A DNA stretch of 64,000 nt from Microbulbifer harenosus (GTDB lineage: Bacteria > Pseudomonadota > Gammaproteobacteria > Pseudomonadales > Cellvibrionaceae), in contig NZ_VANI01000006.1 of NCBI RefSeq assembly GCF_005771435.1, forward strand, positions 1-64,000, read 5' to 3'. The notes beneath the pieces were generated by a model. The model was not told the DNA's origin, made no database searches, and worked only from the letters and a program-made list of their open reading frames with translations. Shown piece after piece: positions 15,761 through 24,708 of the stretch. Every line of letters begins with the position of its first letter. Within the stretch, counting starts at the first letter, position 1. Position numbers and translations under genes: made by a program.

Positions 15761-16594
15761 TTACATCGGCAACACTTCAAAGGTCGCGGAGTAAGCACCA
15801 CTGCGCACCGTGGCCGGCGCCTTGGCCTTGCTGTCTTCGTATTCTGCTTCCATAAAGTACTGACCGGCACTCGGCCATGTCACACTGAACAGACCGGCGG
15901 CATCCGCCTTCACCTGGATTTCTTCCTGGTTGTCGCGGTAGCGGCTGCCGCCGGGGATCAATACAACCTCTGCACCTTTGGCCGGCTCACCGTCGATCAA
16001 CAGTTTAAATTTGGCAGCTTCACCAGCGTACAGGTCGTTGGGGTGGGTAACCGGCACCAGCTCCAGGCCGACACCTTCCGGCTTCAGCACCGCATCGGAG
16101 GGTTCACCGGCGGTAACAAAGGTTTCGATACGACGGGAACTCTGGGTCACGCGCAGCTCCTTGGCATTTTTCGGTACCGCGGTGGCGAAATCGGCATCGT
16201 TTGCCTGCTGGCCGCGGCCCGGCCACATGTGGCGCTTGCCTTCAGCGTCTTTCCAGAAGGCGCGCAGACCGGCAGAGGCGAGACCGATCTTGTAGGTGCC
16301 TTCCTCTTTCAGCTGCACATCGAAGGTGGTGCGGTATTTGCCCCGGGACGCATTTTCCAGTGCAACTTTTTCACCATTGGGCGCGGTGGCCGTCACCGCA
16401 TCGGCCCCAAGGGCCACGTGATCCGGAAAGAAAATGGTGTTGGAAACGGCCGCATCGAAGGTCACGTAGGGATCGTCACCGGACAGCACGGTGGAACTCG
16501 GCAAAATCCAGGCGCGGTGCGCTTCTGCCTGCATGGCGATACCGGCAGTCATCAGGCTGGCCATCAATACTCTGGCAATGGTCATTTTTTTCAT
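15761..16594 (-). CDS. DUF4198 periplasmic protein
   Basis: 277 residues with a signal peptide (about 1-26, ending MQAEAHRAW). The mature protein is beta-rich with the DUF4198 opening HRAWILPSSTVLSG and a carboxypeptidase-regulatory or CNA-B-like C-terminal domain (PAKGAEVVLIPGGSRYRDNQEEIQVKAD then GLFSVTWPSAGQYFMEAEYED). DUF4198 proteins are found beside TonB-dependent metal uptake and nickel or cobalt transport genes. Their function is not established. It lies 21 bp after the DUF2271 gene and 38 bp before the reductase. Confidence 0.85.
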   Translation of the reverse strand: MKKMTIARVLMASLMTAGIAMQAEAHRAWILPSSTVLSGDDPYVTFDAAVSNTIFFPDHVALGADAVTATAPNGEKVALENASRGKYRTTFDVQLKEEGTYKIGLASAGLRAFWKDAEGKRHMWPGRGQQANDADFATAVPKNAKELRVTQSSRRIETFVTAGEPSDAVLKPEGVGLELVPVTHPNDLYAGEAAKFKLLIDGEPAKGAEVVLIPGGSRYRDNQEEIQVKADAAGLFSVTWPSAGQYFMEAEYEDSKAKAPATVRSGAYSATFEVLPM

Positions 16595-16615
16595 GGGGAT
16601 TTCCTTATAAACAAG

Positions 16616-17149
16616 TTAGGGCAATACAGCGATGCGAATACTGCCCAGCTCTTCTTCGCCCCTGGCTGACAACGGCAGGCTGGATTTTTCCAGAGGCCAG
16701 GTCAGGGGAATTTCCACCAGCTCGCGACCGCCCACTTCTCGCGCCGCTTCAACCCGCAGGCGGTATTTGCCGGGCGCCAGTTTGGCGAGATCGCTCTCCG
16801 CGATGGCCACTTCCAGTGCATGTTCACCGGGGCCGTAGGTGGCGGAGGTGATGCCGTCCACTGGCACGTCCAGGCTGCGGCCGCCACGGCGCCACCACTG
16901 GCGCAGGTCCTTCAACCATTTTTCGCCTTCATTGTTGCGCATTTCCAGGTCGTACCACACCGCGATCTGGGTGGCGTTACGGGCTTCATCTTCCAGCCAC
17001 ACGGCCACATAAGGCTTGTGGTATTCCGCCACATTGAGACGCGGAATTTCGATGTTGACCTGCAGGGTTTCCGCCTGCGCGGTGCCCGCGATACAGCTGC
17101 CCGCGATCAGAACCGCAGCAGCCAGTTTTCCGAACAACTTCATTTCCAT
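16616..17149 (-). CDS. DUF2271 periplasmic protein
   Basis: About 177 residues with a signal peptide (MKLFGKLAAAVLIAGSCIAGTAQA). The mature part has the DUF2271 pattern: VNIEIPRLNVAEYHKPYVAVWLED, WYDLEMRNNEGEKWLKDLRQWWRRGGR and VDGITSATYGPGEHALEVA. This family accompanies PepSY-domain proteins and flavodoxin-type reductases in iron-responsive operons. I chose the ATG at 17149 because GGGA stands six bases upstream; an in-frame TTG at 17161 is the only longer option. Confidence 0.85.
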   Translation of the reverse strand: MEMKLFGKLAAAVLIAGSCIAGTAQAETLQVNIEIPRLNVAEYHKPYVAVWLEDEARNATQIAVWYDLEMRNNEGEKWLKDLRQWWRRGGRSLDVPVDGITSATYGPGEHALEVAIAESDLAKLAPGKYRLRVEAAREVGGRELVEIPLTWPLEKSSLPLSARGEEELGSIRIAVLP

Positions 17150-17186
17150 GTCTTTTCCCAAAAAAATCGTTTGCGTCAGTAAGGCG

Positions 17187-17786
17187 TTAGTGAATGAAAA
17201 CCAGTGCGATGACCAGGGGAATCAGCACCCCCAACGCGGTGACAGGCCAAGTGGATACTCGCCGCGACGACTGTTTCCACAGCAGCCAGAACCCCGTCAG
17301 GCAGAAGACCACACAGGCCACCGCAAACACATCCAGGAACCAGCGCCATACACTGCCGGTATCGCGCCCCTTGTGCAGATCATTGAAGTAAGCGATCCAG
17401 CCGCGGTCGGTGCTCTCGAAAATGAGATCGCCCGTCTCCACATCCAGCGACAGCCAGGCATCGCCACCGGGGCGCGGCAGCGCCAGGTAGTATTCACTGC
17501 CGTCCCACTCCCCGCGGTGATTGCGCGGGATCTGGATACGGTGTTCTTCCGCCAGCCATGCCACCAGATGTACCGGCAGTTGCGGCGCTTCGGATTCGCT
17601 CCCATTCCATGCTTCCAGCAGCTCTGCCGGCACACGGAGTTCGTGATTGATGACCTTTGGGGTTGAAGGGATCTCCGCGGCATGGTTCAGAGTGATACCG
17701 GTAATGGCAAACAGCAGCATGCCCACCAGACACACCGCGGAACTGATCCAGTGCCATTGGCGCGCTGATCCGAGAGAAATTGCCAC
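17187..17786 (-). CDS. PepSY-associated transmembrane protein
   Basis: 199 residues: helix near 12-34 (ISSAVCLVGMLLFAITGITLNH), a periplasmic part with a PepSY-like segment (EYYLALPRPGGDAWLSLDVETGDLIFESTDRG), the motif FNDLHKGRDTGSVWRWFLDVFAV and two C-terminal helices. The W..S..CLVGMLLFAITG and LHKGR...W...D..A signature is that of PepSY_TM proteins, which are linked to ferric-siderophore or haem reduction. GTG start at 17786. First gene of the four-gene operon and closest to the Fur-like box. Confidence 0.85.
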   Translation of the reverse strand: MAISLGSARQWHWISSAVCLVGMLLFAITGITLNHAAEIPSTPKVINHELRVPAELLEAWNGSESEAPQLPVHLVAWLAEEHRIQIPRNHRGEWDGSEYYLALPRPGGDAWLSLDVETGDLIFESTDRGWIAYFNDLHKGRDTGSVWRWFLDVFAVACVVFCLTGFWLLWKQSSRRVSTWPVTALGVLIPLVIALVFIH

Positions 17787-17833
17787 TACTGCCTGATCCC
17801 TGTTGTATTCGCAGATACCTGAAGGGCAGAGAT

Positions 17834-17852
17834 GATAATGGATCTCATTACC
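17834..17852. promoter_or_regulatory. Putative Fur box
   Basis: GATAATGGATCTCATTACC matches the 19-bp Fur consensus at 14 positions, with both half-sites (GATAATG and CATTA-C) kept. It lies about 50 bases upstream of the PepSY gene start on the minus strand and about 140 bases from the NhaC gene on the plus strand. Iron-dependent repression of the leftward operon is the simplest reading. Confidence 0.6.
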
Positions 17853-17988
17853 TGCTTAAAGGGAAGAAATGGACGAAAAGCGTAAATATCTGTAAAGCGG
17901 CCGCAGAATTAGCCAGCCCTATACTGTTTGTTTAGAATCCGCGCCTTTTTTAGCCAGCAGCCATCAACTCAGATTCCCAGCGGTACCC

Positions 17989-19350
17989 ATGAATCCACTG
18001 TCCACTTCGCCATCGCCCACCTCGCCATCGCCCATCTCGCCCTCAGCCCTCGCACTGCTCCCTCTCACCCTGTTCCTCGCTCTATTCGTCGGCGCCGGGC
18101 TCTGGTACCAGTGGCACGATGTGGACATGGCCTTTTACAAGGTCTCGGCGACAGTGGCGATTCTGCCCGCGATTGCGCTGGCAGTACTGCTGGCACGTGG
18201 GCCACTCAACCGAGCGATCGAGACGTTCGTCCGCGGCGCCGCCGACAACACCATCGTCACCATGGTGCTGATTTATCTCTTCGCCGGTGCCTTTGCCAGC
18301 GTCGCCAAATCCATCGGCGGAGTGGACGCGACGGTGAACTTCGGGCTCAGCGTGATCCCGCCGGCTCTGGTGCTACCGGGGCTCTTCCTCATCACGGCGT
18401 TTATCGCCACTGCCATGGGCACCTCCATGGGCACCATCGCGGCGATCGGTCCGATTGCGGTGGGACTCGCGGACGCAACCGATCTCTCTATCCTGCTCAC
18501 CATTGGCACCGTGGTGGGCGGAGCCATGTTTGGCGACAACCTGTCGATCATTTCCGACACCACCATCGCCGCCACCCGCACCCAGGGCGTGACCATGCGC
18601 GACAAGTTCCGTATGAACCTGCTGATCGCCCTGCCCGCCGCGCTCATTACCCTGGCCTGGCTGTGGTTTTCCGGCACTACCGCCCAGATGCCGAGCCCGG
18701 GGAACTATGACTTCGCGCGCATTGCGCCGTATATCGTGGTGCTGGTGCTGGCGGTTTCCGGCGTGAATGTATTGCTGGTGTTGTTTCTGGGCATTCTACT
18801 GGCGGGCGGTATCGGCTTTGCGCTGGAGCCGGACTATACGGTGGCGCGGTTGTCACAGGATATTTACGCGGGCTACACCGGCATGCAGGAAATCCTGATC
18901 CTGTCGCTGATGATCGGCGGACTCGGCGCGATGATGCAGGCCGGCGGCGGTATCGCCTGGCTGGAGCAGATGATCGACCGGCTCAGCCGGCGCGCCAGCC
19001 GCGGACAGCCGGGGCGCAAAACCGGTGAACTGGGCATCAGCGCGGCGGTGGCGGCAACCAACGTATGCACCGCCAACAATACCGTCGCCATCCTGCTCAC
19101 CGGACAACTGGCGAAAGACATGGCCGCGCGCTACGGCGTTGATCCGCGTCGCAGCGCCAGCATGCTGGATATCTATTCCTGCACGGTGCAGGGCATGCTG
19201 CCCTACGGCGCGCAGATTCTGCTCGCCTCCTCCCTCGCGAAAATCTCGCCGATCTCGCTGGCGGGGAGCATTCTTTACTGCTGGTTACTGGGTGGCTGCG
19301 CGCTGGTTTCCATTCTCGTGTATGGAAGCATTGCCCGCCGTAGCGAGTAA
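17989..19350 (+). CDS. NhaC-family Na+/H+ antiporter
   Basis: 453-residue polytopic membrane protein with NhaC family motifs: GAADNTIVTMVLIYLFAGAFA, FIATAMGTSMGTIAAIGPIA, GGAMFGDNLSIISDTTIAAT near residue 180 and AATNVCTANNTVAILLTGQLA near 355. It probably exchanges sodium, or an organic cation or acid, for protons. The N-terminus contains a short Ser/Pro repeat (TSPSP, TSPSP, ISPS) before the first helix, unusual for the family. Its ribosome binding site is weak. Confidence 0.88.
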   Translation: MNPLSTSPSPTSPSPISPSALALLPLTLFLALFVGAGLWYQWHDVDMAFYKVSATVAILPAIALAVLLARGPLNRAIETFVRGAADNTIVTMVLIYLFAGAFASVAKSIGGVDATVNFGLSVIPPALVLPGLFLITAFIATAMGTSMGTIAAIGPIAVGLADATDLSILLTIGTVVGGAMFGDNLSIISDTTIAATRTQGVTMRDKFRMNLLIALPAALITLAWLWFSGTTAQMPSPGNYDFARIAPYIVVLVLAVSGVNVLLVLFLGILLAGGIGFALEPDYTVARLSQDIYAGYTGMQEILILSLMIGGLGAMMQAGGGIAWLEQMIDRLSRRASRGQPGRKTGELGISAAVAATNVCTANNTVAILLTGQLAKDMAARYGVDPRRSASMLDIYSCTVQGMLPYGAQILLASSLAKISPISLAGSILYCWLLGGCALVSILVYGSIARRSE

Positions 19351-19364
19351 TGAGTGCTTAGTCG

Positions 19365-20081
19365 TCAAGAAACATGTTTTCCGGACAACCAGTGGACGAT
19401 GGTTTCAGCCAGGACCCGCGGCTGTTCCAGCGGAATCATATGGCCGCTATCGTCAATCACTTGCAGCTCGGCGCCGGGAATCGCAGCGACCAGTTCCTCC
19501 GCTTCTTCGCGGGACCGCAACGCGTCGTCCGCGCTCGCAATGACCAACGTCGGGCAGCGGATAGAGGACGCGGGAACGTCCTTTCGCTCCAGTTGTGACT
19601 GTGTCACCAGCGCGCTGTACCCCAGTCGCTGGCTCATTGCTTTGATGAACGCAATTTTTTCAGTATCCGCAGCAAGGCGCGGGTGCAGCGACTGCGCAAT
19701 GGTGGTGTTGCTCAACCCTTTAAAACTTTTTGCCGAAATCGCCTGGAGCGCCTGCCGCTTTACCTTCTTCTGCTGCTCGGTGTCGTCGCGCAGTGAGCTG
19801 GCAACAATGATGAGCGCGTCCACACGCTCGGGAAAATCCGCGGCCAGTTGCCTGGCGACATAGCCCCCCAGAGAAAATCCCACCAACACGAATCGCAGGG
19901 GCAAACGATCAGCAATATTCGCAGCGATCTCGCGAATCGTCTGCCCGTCGCCCAGGGAGGCATCGGCGGTGGACCAGCCCTCCGGAAGGTAATTTTTGAA
20001 CGTGTTCCAGAGCGTCTCATCCAGCATATAACCCGGAATCAGCGCGAGCGATGTTGAGGGGGGATTCACGAGACTCTCCAT
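19365..20081 (-). CDS. Alpha/beta-fold hydrolase
   Basis: About 238 residues after choosing the ATG at 20081 (MESLVNPPSTSLALIPGYML). The nucleophile elbow is VLVGFSLGGYVARQLA, the acid is probably in LVIASADDALR, and the catalytic His is in DDSGHMIPLEQP, all in the order of the alpha/beta hydrolase fold. The LIPGYMLDETLW start resembles esterases of the BioH/MhpC/MenH group. Substrate unknown. It follows the RND transporter gene by 46 bp on the same strand and may be cotranscribed. Confidence 0.8.
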   Translation of the reverse strand: MESLVNPPSTSLALIPGYMLDETLWNTFKNYLPEGWSTADASLGDGQTIREIAANIADRLPLRFVLVGFSLGGYVARQLAADFPERVDALIIVASSLRDDTEQQKKVKRQALQAISAKSFKGLSNTTIAQSLHPRLAADTEKIAFIKAMSQRLGYSALVTQSQLERKDVPASSIRCPTLVIASADDALRSREEAEELVAAIPGAELQVIDDSGHMIPLEQPRVLAETIVHWLSGKHVS

Positions 20082-20127
20082 CTTAGAGATAGCTGGCGAT
20101 GGGTCACCGGCCACCAGAAGCCTTGGT

Positions 20128-23100
20128 TCACAACCGACTGGCTGCCTGCAGCTCTTCATCCAATTTCGTGGTTTCCACCGAGCGCGGCTTGTGGAAACGC
20201 CCAAGGCCCAGGTAAACCACCGGCGTCAGGTAAAGCGTGAACAGCGCCGCGAGGCCGAGCCCACCGAACATCACCCAGCCGATGGCGGTACGCGCTTCGG
20301 CGCCCGGGCCGCTGCTCAGGATCAACGGCAGGCCGCCGAGGACGGTGGAGAGCATGGTCATGGCAATGGGGCGCAGACGCACGCGCGCGGCCTCGGTTAC
20401 TGCGTCGTACACACTGTAACCCTTGTCCCGCAGCTGGTCCGCAAATTCCACCAACAGAATCCCGTTCTTCGCCATCAATCCGATCAGCATCACCAACCCG
20501 ATCTGGGAAAAAATATTGATGGTGGTACCGGTGAGGAACAGCGCGTAAACCGCGGCGGCGAGTCCGAAAGGTACGGTTACCATCACGATCACCGCACTGC
20601 TGATACCCTCGAACTGCGCGCACAATACCAGGAACACCACCAGCGCGGCGATGGCGTAGGTCATGGCCACTTCCCGCGAGCTCTCTTCCAGTGAATCCGC
20701 TTCACCGAGGAAGGTGATGCCCACATCCCCCGGCAGAATTTCTTTGGCGAGATTCCGGATTTCCTCCATTGCGGTCGCCAGCGGATAGCCTGGCGGCAGA
20801 CCCGCGCTGATCTCGATAGCGCGACGCTGACCGTGGCGATCCAGCTCCGCGGCCACACTCTCTTCCCGCAGAGTGACCATGCTCGACAGCGGCAGCAGAT
20901 TACCGCGCTCGCTTTTCACGTAGAGATTGACCAGGTCTTCCGGCGAGGAAATCGTGCTGTCGGAAGTTTCCAGTATGATCGGCACCGCCTGGTCACCCAC
21001 GTTCAGATCCACCACGTCCAGCCCGTCTACCACCGTGCGCAGGGTGGTGGCGATACTGGTGAGCGGCACACCCAGATCGGCGGCGCGGCGGCGGTCGATC
21101 TCGATGGAGAGCTGCGGCTGGGTCGGACGGTAACTGATATCCGGGCGGCTCAGATGTGGCAGTCGATCCTCCATGGCGCGCGCCATCTCGCGCGCGGCGT
21201 CGTAAATATGACGGTAGTCATTGCCCACCAGCGCCACTTCGATACCACCACCACTGCCGCGCAGATTCAGGCTGTTGGGGCTGCCAACATGAATACGCGC
21301 ACCGGGGATCTGGTCCAGAGGCCCCTGGATTTCCCGGATCAGATCCTGCTGGGAAATACTGCGCTGATCCCACTCCGCCAGCGTGAGTACGATCTGCGCG
21401 CGGTTCGGGTCCCACTGGCCAACGCGGGACATGATGTCGGTGGCATCGCCACGCTCCACCAGTGGACGCACCACATCCTCCACATGTTCCGCCTGGCGGG
21501 CGATATAGTTCTGGCCCACGCCGTCGGGGCCATTGGCCATGATGTAGATAATGCCGCGGTCTTCCGCCGGCAGCAGTTCCTTGCCGATTGCCAGGTACAG
21601 GCCACCGGCACCGACAGCGAGCGACACGGCCACCGCAAAACTCAGCCAGCCGTGGCGCAAGCACGCCACCAGGCTGTTTGAATACATATTGGCCAGGCGC
21701 TCACCGATGTTTACCAGGCGCCGATACAGTGGGAAGCCCGGCGTACTTTCGGTGTTGCGGGTGATACGCGCGGTGAGCATGGGCACCAGCGTCAGCGCCA
21801 CAATCGATGACAGCGCCACTGCGGTGGCGAGCACCAGGCCGAACTCGCGGAACATGCGCCCGGCAGTGCTGGGCAGCAGTGCAATGGGGATGAATACACT
21901 CACCAGCACGGCCGTGGTGGCGAGCACCGCAAAAATCACCTGGCGGGTACCGAGCACCGCCGCGGCCCGCGCGCCCAAGCCCATGCCGCGCAGGCGCTGG
22001 ATGTTTTCCAGCACCACGATCGCGTCGTCCACCACCAGGCCGGTGGCGAGCACAATCGCCAACAGGGTCAGGATATTGATGGAAAAACCCATCATCCAGA
22101 TACCCGCGAGTGTGCCTACCAGCGCGATGGGAATGGCGGTGCTGGGTACCAGCGTGGTGCGGATATTGCCGAAAAACAGCCAGATGGCGGCAACCACGAT
22201 CAGCACCGTGTAAATCAGGCTGGTGACCACTTCTTTCACCGAGCCCTTGATAAAAATCGCGCGGTCTTCGGTGACGGTAATTTTCAGATTGTCGAAACGG
22301 GCATTGAGCGCGGCAATTTTTTTGTACACCGCGTCGCTGATCTCGATGGTGTTGCTCTGGGCCTGGCGCACCACCCCGAGCCCGATCACCGGGCGGTCAT
22401 TGAGGAACACCAGCGACTGCACATCTTCCGGCGCAAAGGTCACATGGGCCACATCGCCGATGCGGATATCGCCGCGCACGATGGTATCGCGCACCTGTTC
22501 TTCGGTAATCGTGGACGCATCGGTGCGCACCAGCAGCTGCTGGTCCACGGAATTAAAGCTGCCGGAAGGCACATCCAGCGGCGCATCTTCGAGCACCGCG
22601 GCCACTTCGCTCACAGATAACCCGAAACTGGTCAGGCGCAGCGGGTCCAGTACCACCCGCAGCACCCGCTGGCGCTGGCCGGAAATCGGAACATCGGCCA
22701 CGCCGTTGATGGAAATAAGCTCGGGGATGATGTCTTTTTCAATGATGTAGGTGAGCGCTTCGTCCTTCAGGGTGTCGCTGGTCACCGCCAGTTGCATGAT
22801 GGGGTCCGGCTGGTCCGCGGCCTTCACCACCGTCAGCTGCTCCACATCCTCCGGCAGATTGCGCTCCGCCTGACTCACCGCCTCGCGCACATCCGCGGCG
22901 GCGGTATCCAGATCGACACTGGAATTGAATTCGATATGGATGCGGAAACTGTTTTCCTCGCTGGAAGACTCGATGTGCTTGATCCCGGAAACACGCGCCA
23001 CCGCACCCTCGACGATACTGGCCACTTCCGCGTCCATGGTTTCCGGGGAGGCGCCGGGCAATGTGCCGCGCACGGACACGATCGGCACATCCACGTCTGG

Positions 23101-23253
23101 CAGCTCACGCACTTCCACCGCGCTGAACGCGGCGATACCGGCAATGGCAATGAGCAGGTTCAACACCAGGATCAGCACCGGCCGACGGATGGCGAGGGAG
23201 GCGATATCGCTGCGGAAAATATTCCCGGACTGGATTGGGGTTTGTTCGCTCAT
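20128..23253 (-). CDS. RND-type multidrug efflux transporter (AcrB/MexF-like)
   Basis: About 1041 residues with the two-fold RND plan: twelve helices and two large periplasmic loops. Visible motifs include SEQTP..NIFRSDIASLAIRRPVL at the start, VEVRELPDVDVPIVSVRGTLPGASPETMDAEV, the intramembrane Asp pair in GLVVDDAIVVLENIQR, and LIGLMAKNGILLVEFADQLR. It would pump hydrophobic compounds with the adaptor encoded four bases upstream. No outer-membrane channel gene is adjacent, so it probably uses a TolC-like partner encoded elsewhere. Confidence 0.93.
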   Translation of the reverse strand: MSEQTPIQSGNIFRSDIASLAIRRPVLILVLNLLIAIAGIAAFSAVEVRELPDVDVPIVSVRGTLPGASPETMDAEVASIVEGAVARVSGIKHIESSSEENSFRIHIEFNSSVDLDTAAADVREAVSQAERNLPEDVEQLTVVKAADQPDPIMQLAVTSDTLKDEALTYIIEKDIIPELISINGVADVPISGQRQRVLRVVLDPLRLTSFGLSVSEVAAVLEDAPLDVPSGSFNSVDQQLLVRTDASTITEEQVRDTIVRGDIRIGDVAHVTFAPEDVQSLVFLNDRPVIGLGVVRQAQSNTIEISDAVYKKIAALNARFDNLKITVTEDRAIFIKGSVKEVVTSLIYTVLIVVAAIWLFFGNIRTTLVPSTAIPIALVGTLAGIWMMGFSINILTLLAIVLATGLVVDDAIVVLENIQRLRGMGLGARAAAVLGTRQVIFAVLATTAVLVSVFIPIALLPSTAGRMFREFGLVLATAVALSSIVALTLVPMLTARITRNTESTPGFPLYRRLVNIGERLANMYSNSLVACLRHGWLSFAVAVSLAVGAGGLYLAIGKELLPAEDRGIIYIMANGPDGVGQNYIARQAEHVEDVVRPLVERGDATDIMSRVGQWDPNRAQIVLTLAEWDQRSISQQDLIREIQGPLDQIPGARIHVGSPNSLNLRGSGGGIEVALVGNDYRHIYDAAREMARAMEDRLPHLSRPDISYRPTQPQLSIEIDRRRAADLGVPLTSIATTLRTVVDGLDVVDLNVGDQAVPIILETSDSTISSPEDLVNLYVKSERGNLLPLSSMVTLREESVAAELDRHGQRRAIEISAGLPPGYPLATAMEEIRNLAKEILPGDVGITFLGEADSLEESSREVAMTYAIAALVVFLVLCAQFEGISSAVIVMVTVPFGLAAAVYALFLTGTTINIFSQIGLVMLIGLMAKNGILLVEFADQLRDKGYSVYDAVTEAARVRLRPIAMTMLSTVLGGLPLILSSGPGAEARTAIGWVMFGGLGLAALFTLYLTPVVYLGLGRFHKPRSVETTKLDEELQAASRL

Positions 23254-23257
23254 CGCT

Positions 23258-24328
23258 TTACAACCCCGCGATATTGGCAACGCTCAGGCCCTCGCGCATG
23301 CGCTGGGTGCCTTCGGTCACCACGTGAATGCCCTCTGGCAAATCCGAATCCACCAAAATCGCGCCCTGCACCCTCTGCACCACGGTCGCCGGTATGCGTC
23401 TGACCTTACCCTCTTCAACGCCCCAAACAAAAGCGCCGTCGTTACCCCACTGCAGCGCCACCTCCGGAATCAGCGGATAACGGCCGGCCTCCAGCGCCAG
23501 GGATACGCGAAAACTCATACCCGGGCGCAACAGATCCTCTCTGTTATCCACCAGTGCGCGGGCGGCAAAGGTGCGGGTTTCGGGATTTATTCTGCTGTCG
23601 ATATCCACCAGCGTCCCGTGAAATGGGGGGCTGCCGTTGGCCCAGGTGGCTACGGCGATGCTCTGCCCGTGCTGCATCTGTCCCATGAACAGCTCGGGCA
23701 CCTGAAACGTGACCAGCAGCTTGCTGCGATCATCGATGGTGGTAATGGCAGTAGCCGTTTCCACCCGCGCCCCCGGATCGAGGTTAGTGATACCGATATA
23801 CCCGTCGAACGGCGCTTTGATAGAGCGATAGTCCAGCGCCACCCGGGCGCGGTCGAGGTTGAGGCGAGCACGTTCCACTGCACTGCGCGCATCGTCGAGC
23901 GCGCTCTCGGTCACAGTGCCGGAACTGCGGGTGCGCTGATAACGGCTTAAAAGTTTTTTCGCATCATCAAGCTCGATACTGGCGATCTCTACCGCCAGAC
24001 GCTGATCGCGATCGTCCAGGCGTACGATGGTCTGCCCCGCCTTCACTTTCTCTCCCGCAGCGGCGGAAACCTCCACCACTTCACCACTGACTTCGGGATA
24101 GAGCGTAACGCTCTTCATTGCCCGCGAGGTGCCCACTGCCTCGATGTTTACCCGGCGCGGCGACCACTCCACTACCTCCATCACTACCGGCTGTGGCGGT
24201 ACTTCGCGGTGAGCAGGGGCCGATTTGCTATCCGATGCACAACCGGCCATCGCGGCAATCAGTAATAACAGACAGGCGAGGCCCGTCGTGCGGCTTGGGA
24301 AGGCGGCAATAAATCTGGAGAAACTCAC
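23258..24328 (-). CDS. RND efflux periplasmic adaptor lipoprotein
   Basis: 356-residue membrane fusion protein. The lipoprotein signal ends in AAMAGC (lipobox Cys about residue 30). The body has the HlyD/AcrA pattern: barrel-sandwich strand LYPEVSGEVVEVSAAAGEKVKAGQTIVRLDDRD, a helical hairpin (KKLLSRYQRTRSSGTVTESALDDARSAVERARLNLDRARV), IKAPFDGYIGI and a beta-barrel domain. First gene of the efflux pair, divergent from the pullulanase gene. Confidence 0.9.
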   Translation of the reverse strand: MSFSRFIAAFPSRTTGLACLLLLIAAMAGCASDSKSAPAHREVPPQPVVMEVVEWSPRRVNIEAVGTSRAMKSVTLYPEVSGEVVEVSAAAGEKVKAGQTIVRLDDRDQRLAVEIASIELDDAKKLLSRYQRTRSSGTVTESALDDARSAVERARLNLDRARVALDYRSIKAPFDGYIGITNLDPGARVETATAITTIDDRSKLLVTFQVPELFMGQMQHGQSIAVATWANGSPPFHGTLVDIDSRINPETRTFAARALVDNREDLLRPGMSFRVSLALEAGRYPLIPEVALQWGNDGAFVWGVEEGKVRRIPATVVQRVQGAILVDSDLPEGIHVVTEGTQRMREGLSVANIAGL

Positions 24329-24708
24329 GGTCGCACCTGTCGGCTTTCGATATTCACAAAAGATAGGTTATGCAGGTTACCGATTCTCATTTGTGGTTTC
24401 CATGTTTGGTTAGGCCAATCGGCCGCAAATGGAGCACTGAAATGTAAAGAAATGTTGTGCCCGAGCCTGAGCGGGCCAGCGACCCACTCCGCCCTGTTCA
24501 TATTTTGTCTCCGCCCTCATGGGGTGGGATGCCACTGGCAAACCTGTGACCTCTAATTCAGATTCCGGTTTTTATGGGCCGTAAGCTGCCTGTCAGTTTG
24601 AGGGGAGCCGCTCAAAGCGATGATAAACCGGTGAGCGGCGGCGTCAGATCGCGCCGCGACAGCATAGATAATTTCAATAACTAAATTTCAAAATTCAGGT
24701 CTTCAATC
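24329..24708. promoter_or_regulatory. Divergent intergenic region, efflux pair / pullulanase
   Basis: 380 bases without a convincing gene. It must contain promoters for the leftward efflux operon and the rightward pullulanase. An AT-rich stretch with GATAATTT at about 24665 could serve as a -10 region for the pullulanase. An inverted pair GCGGCG/CGCCGC-like occurs near 24636-24656. No clear activator site was recognised. Confidence 0.4.
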
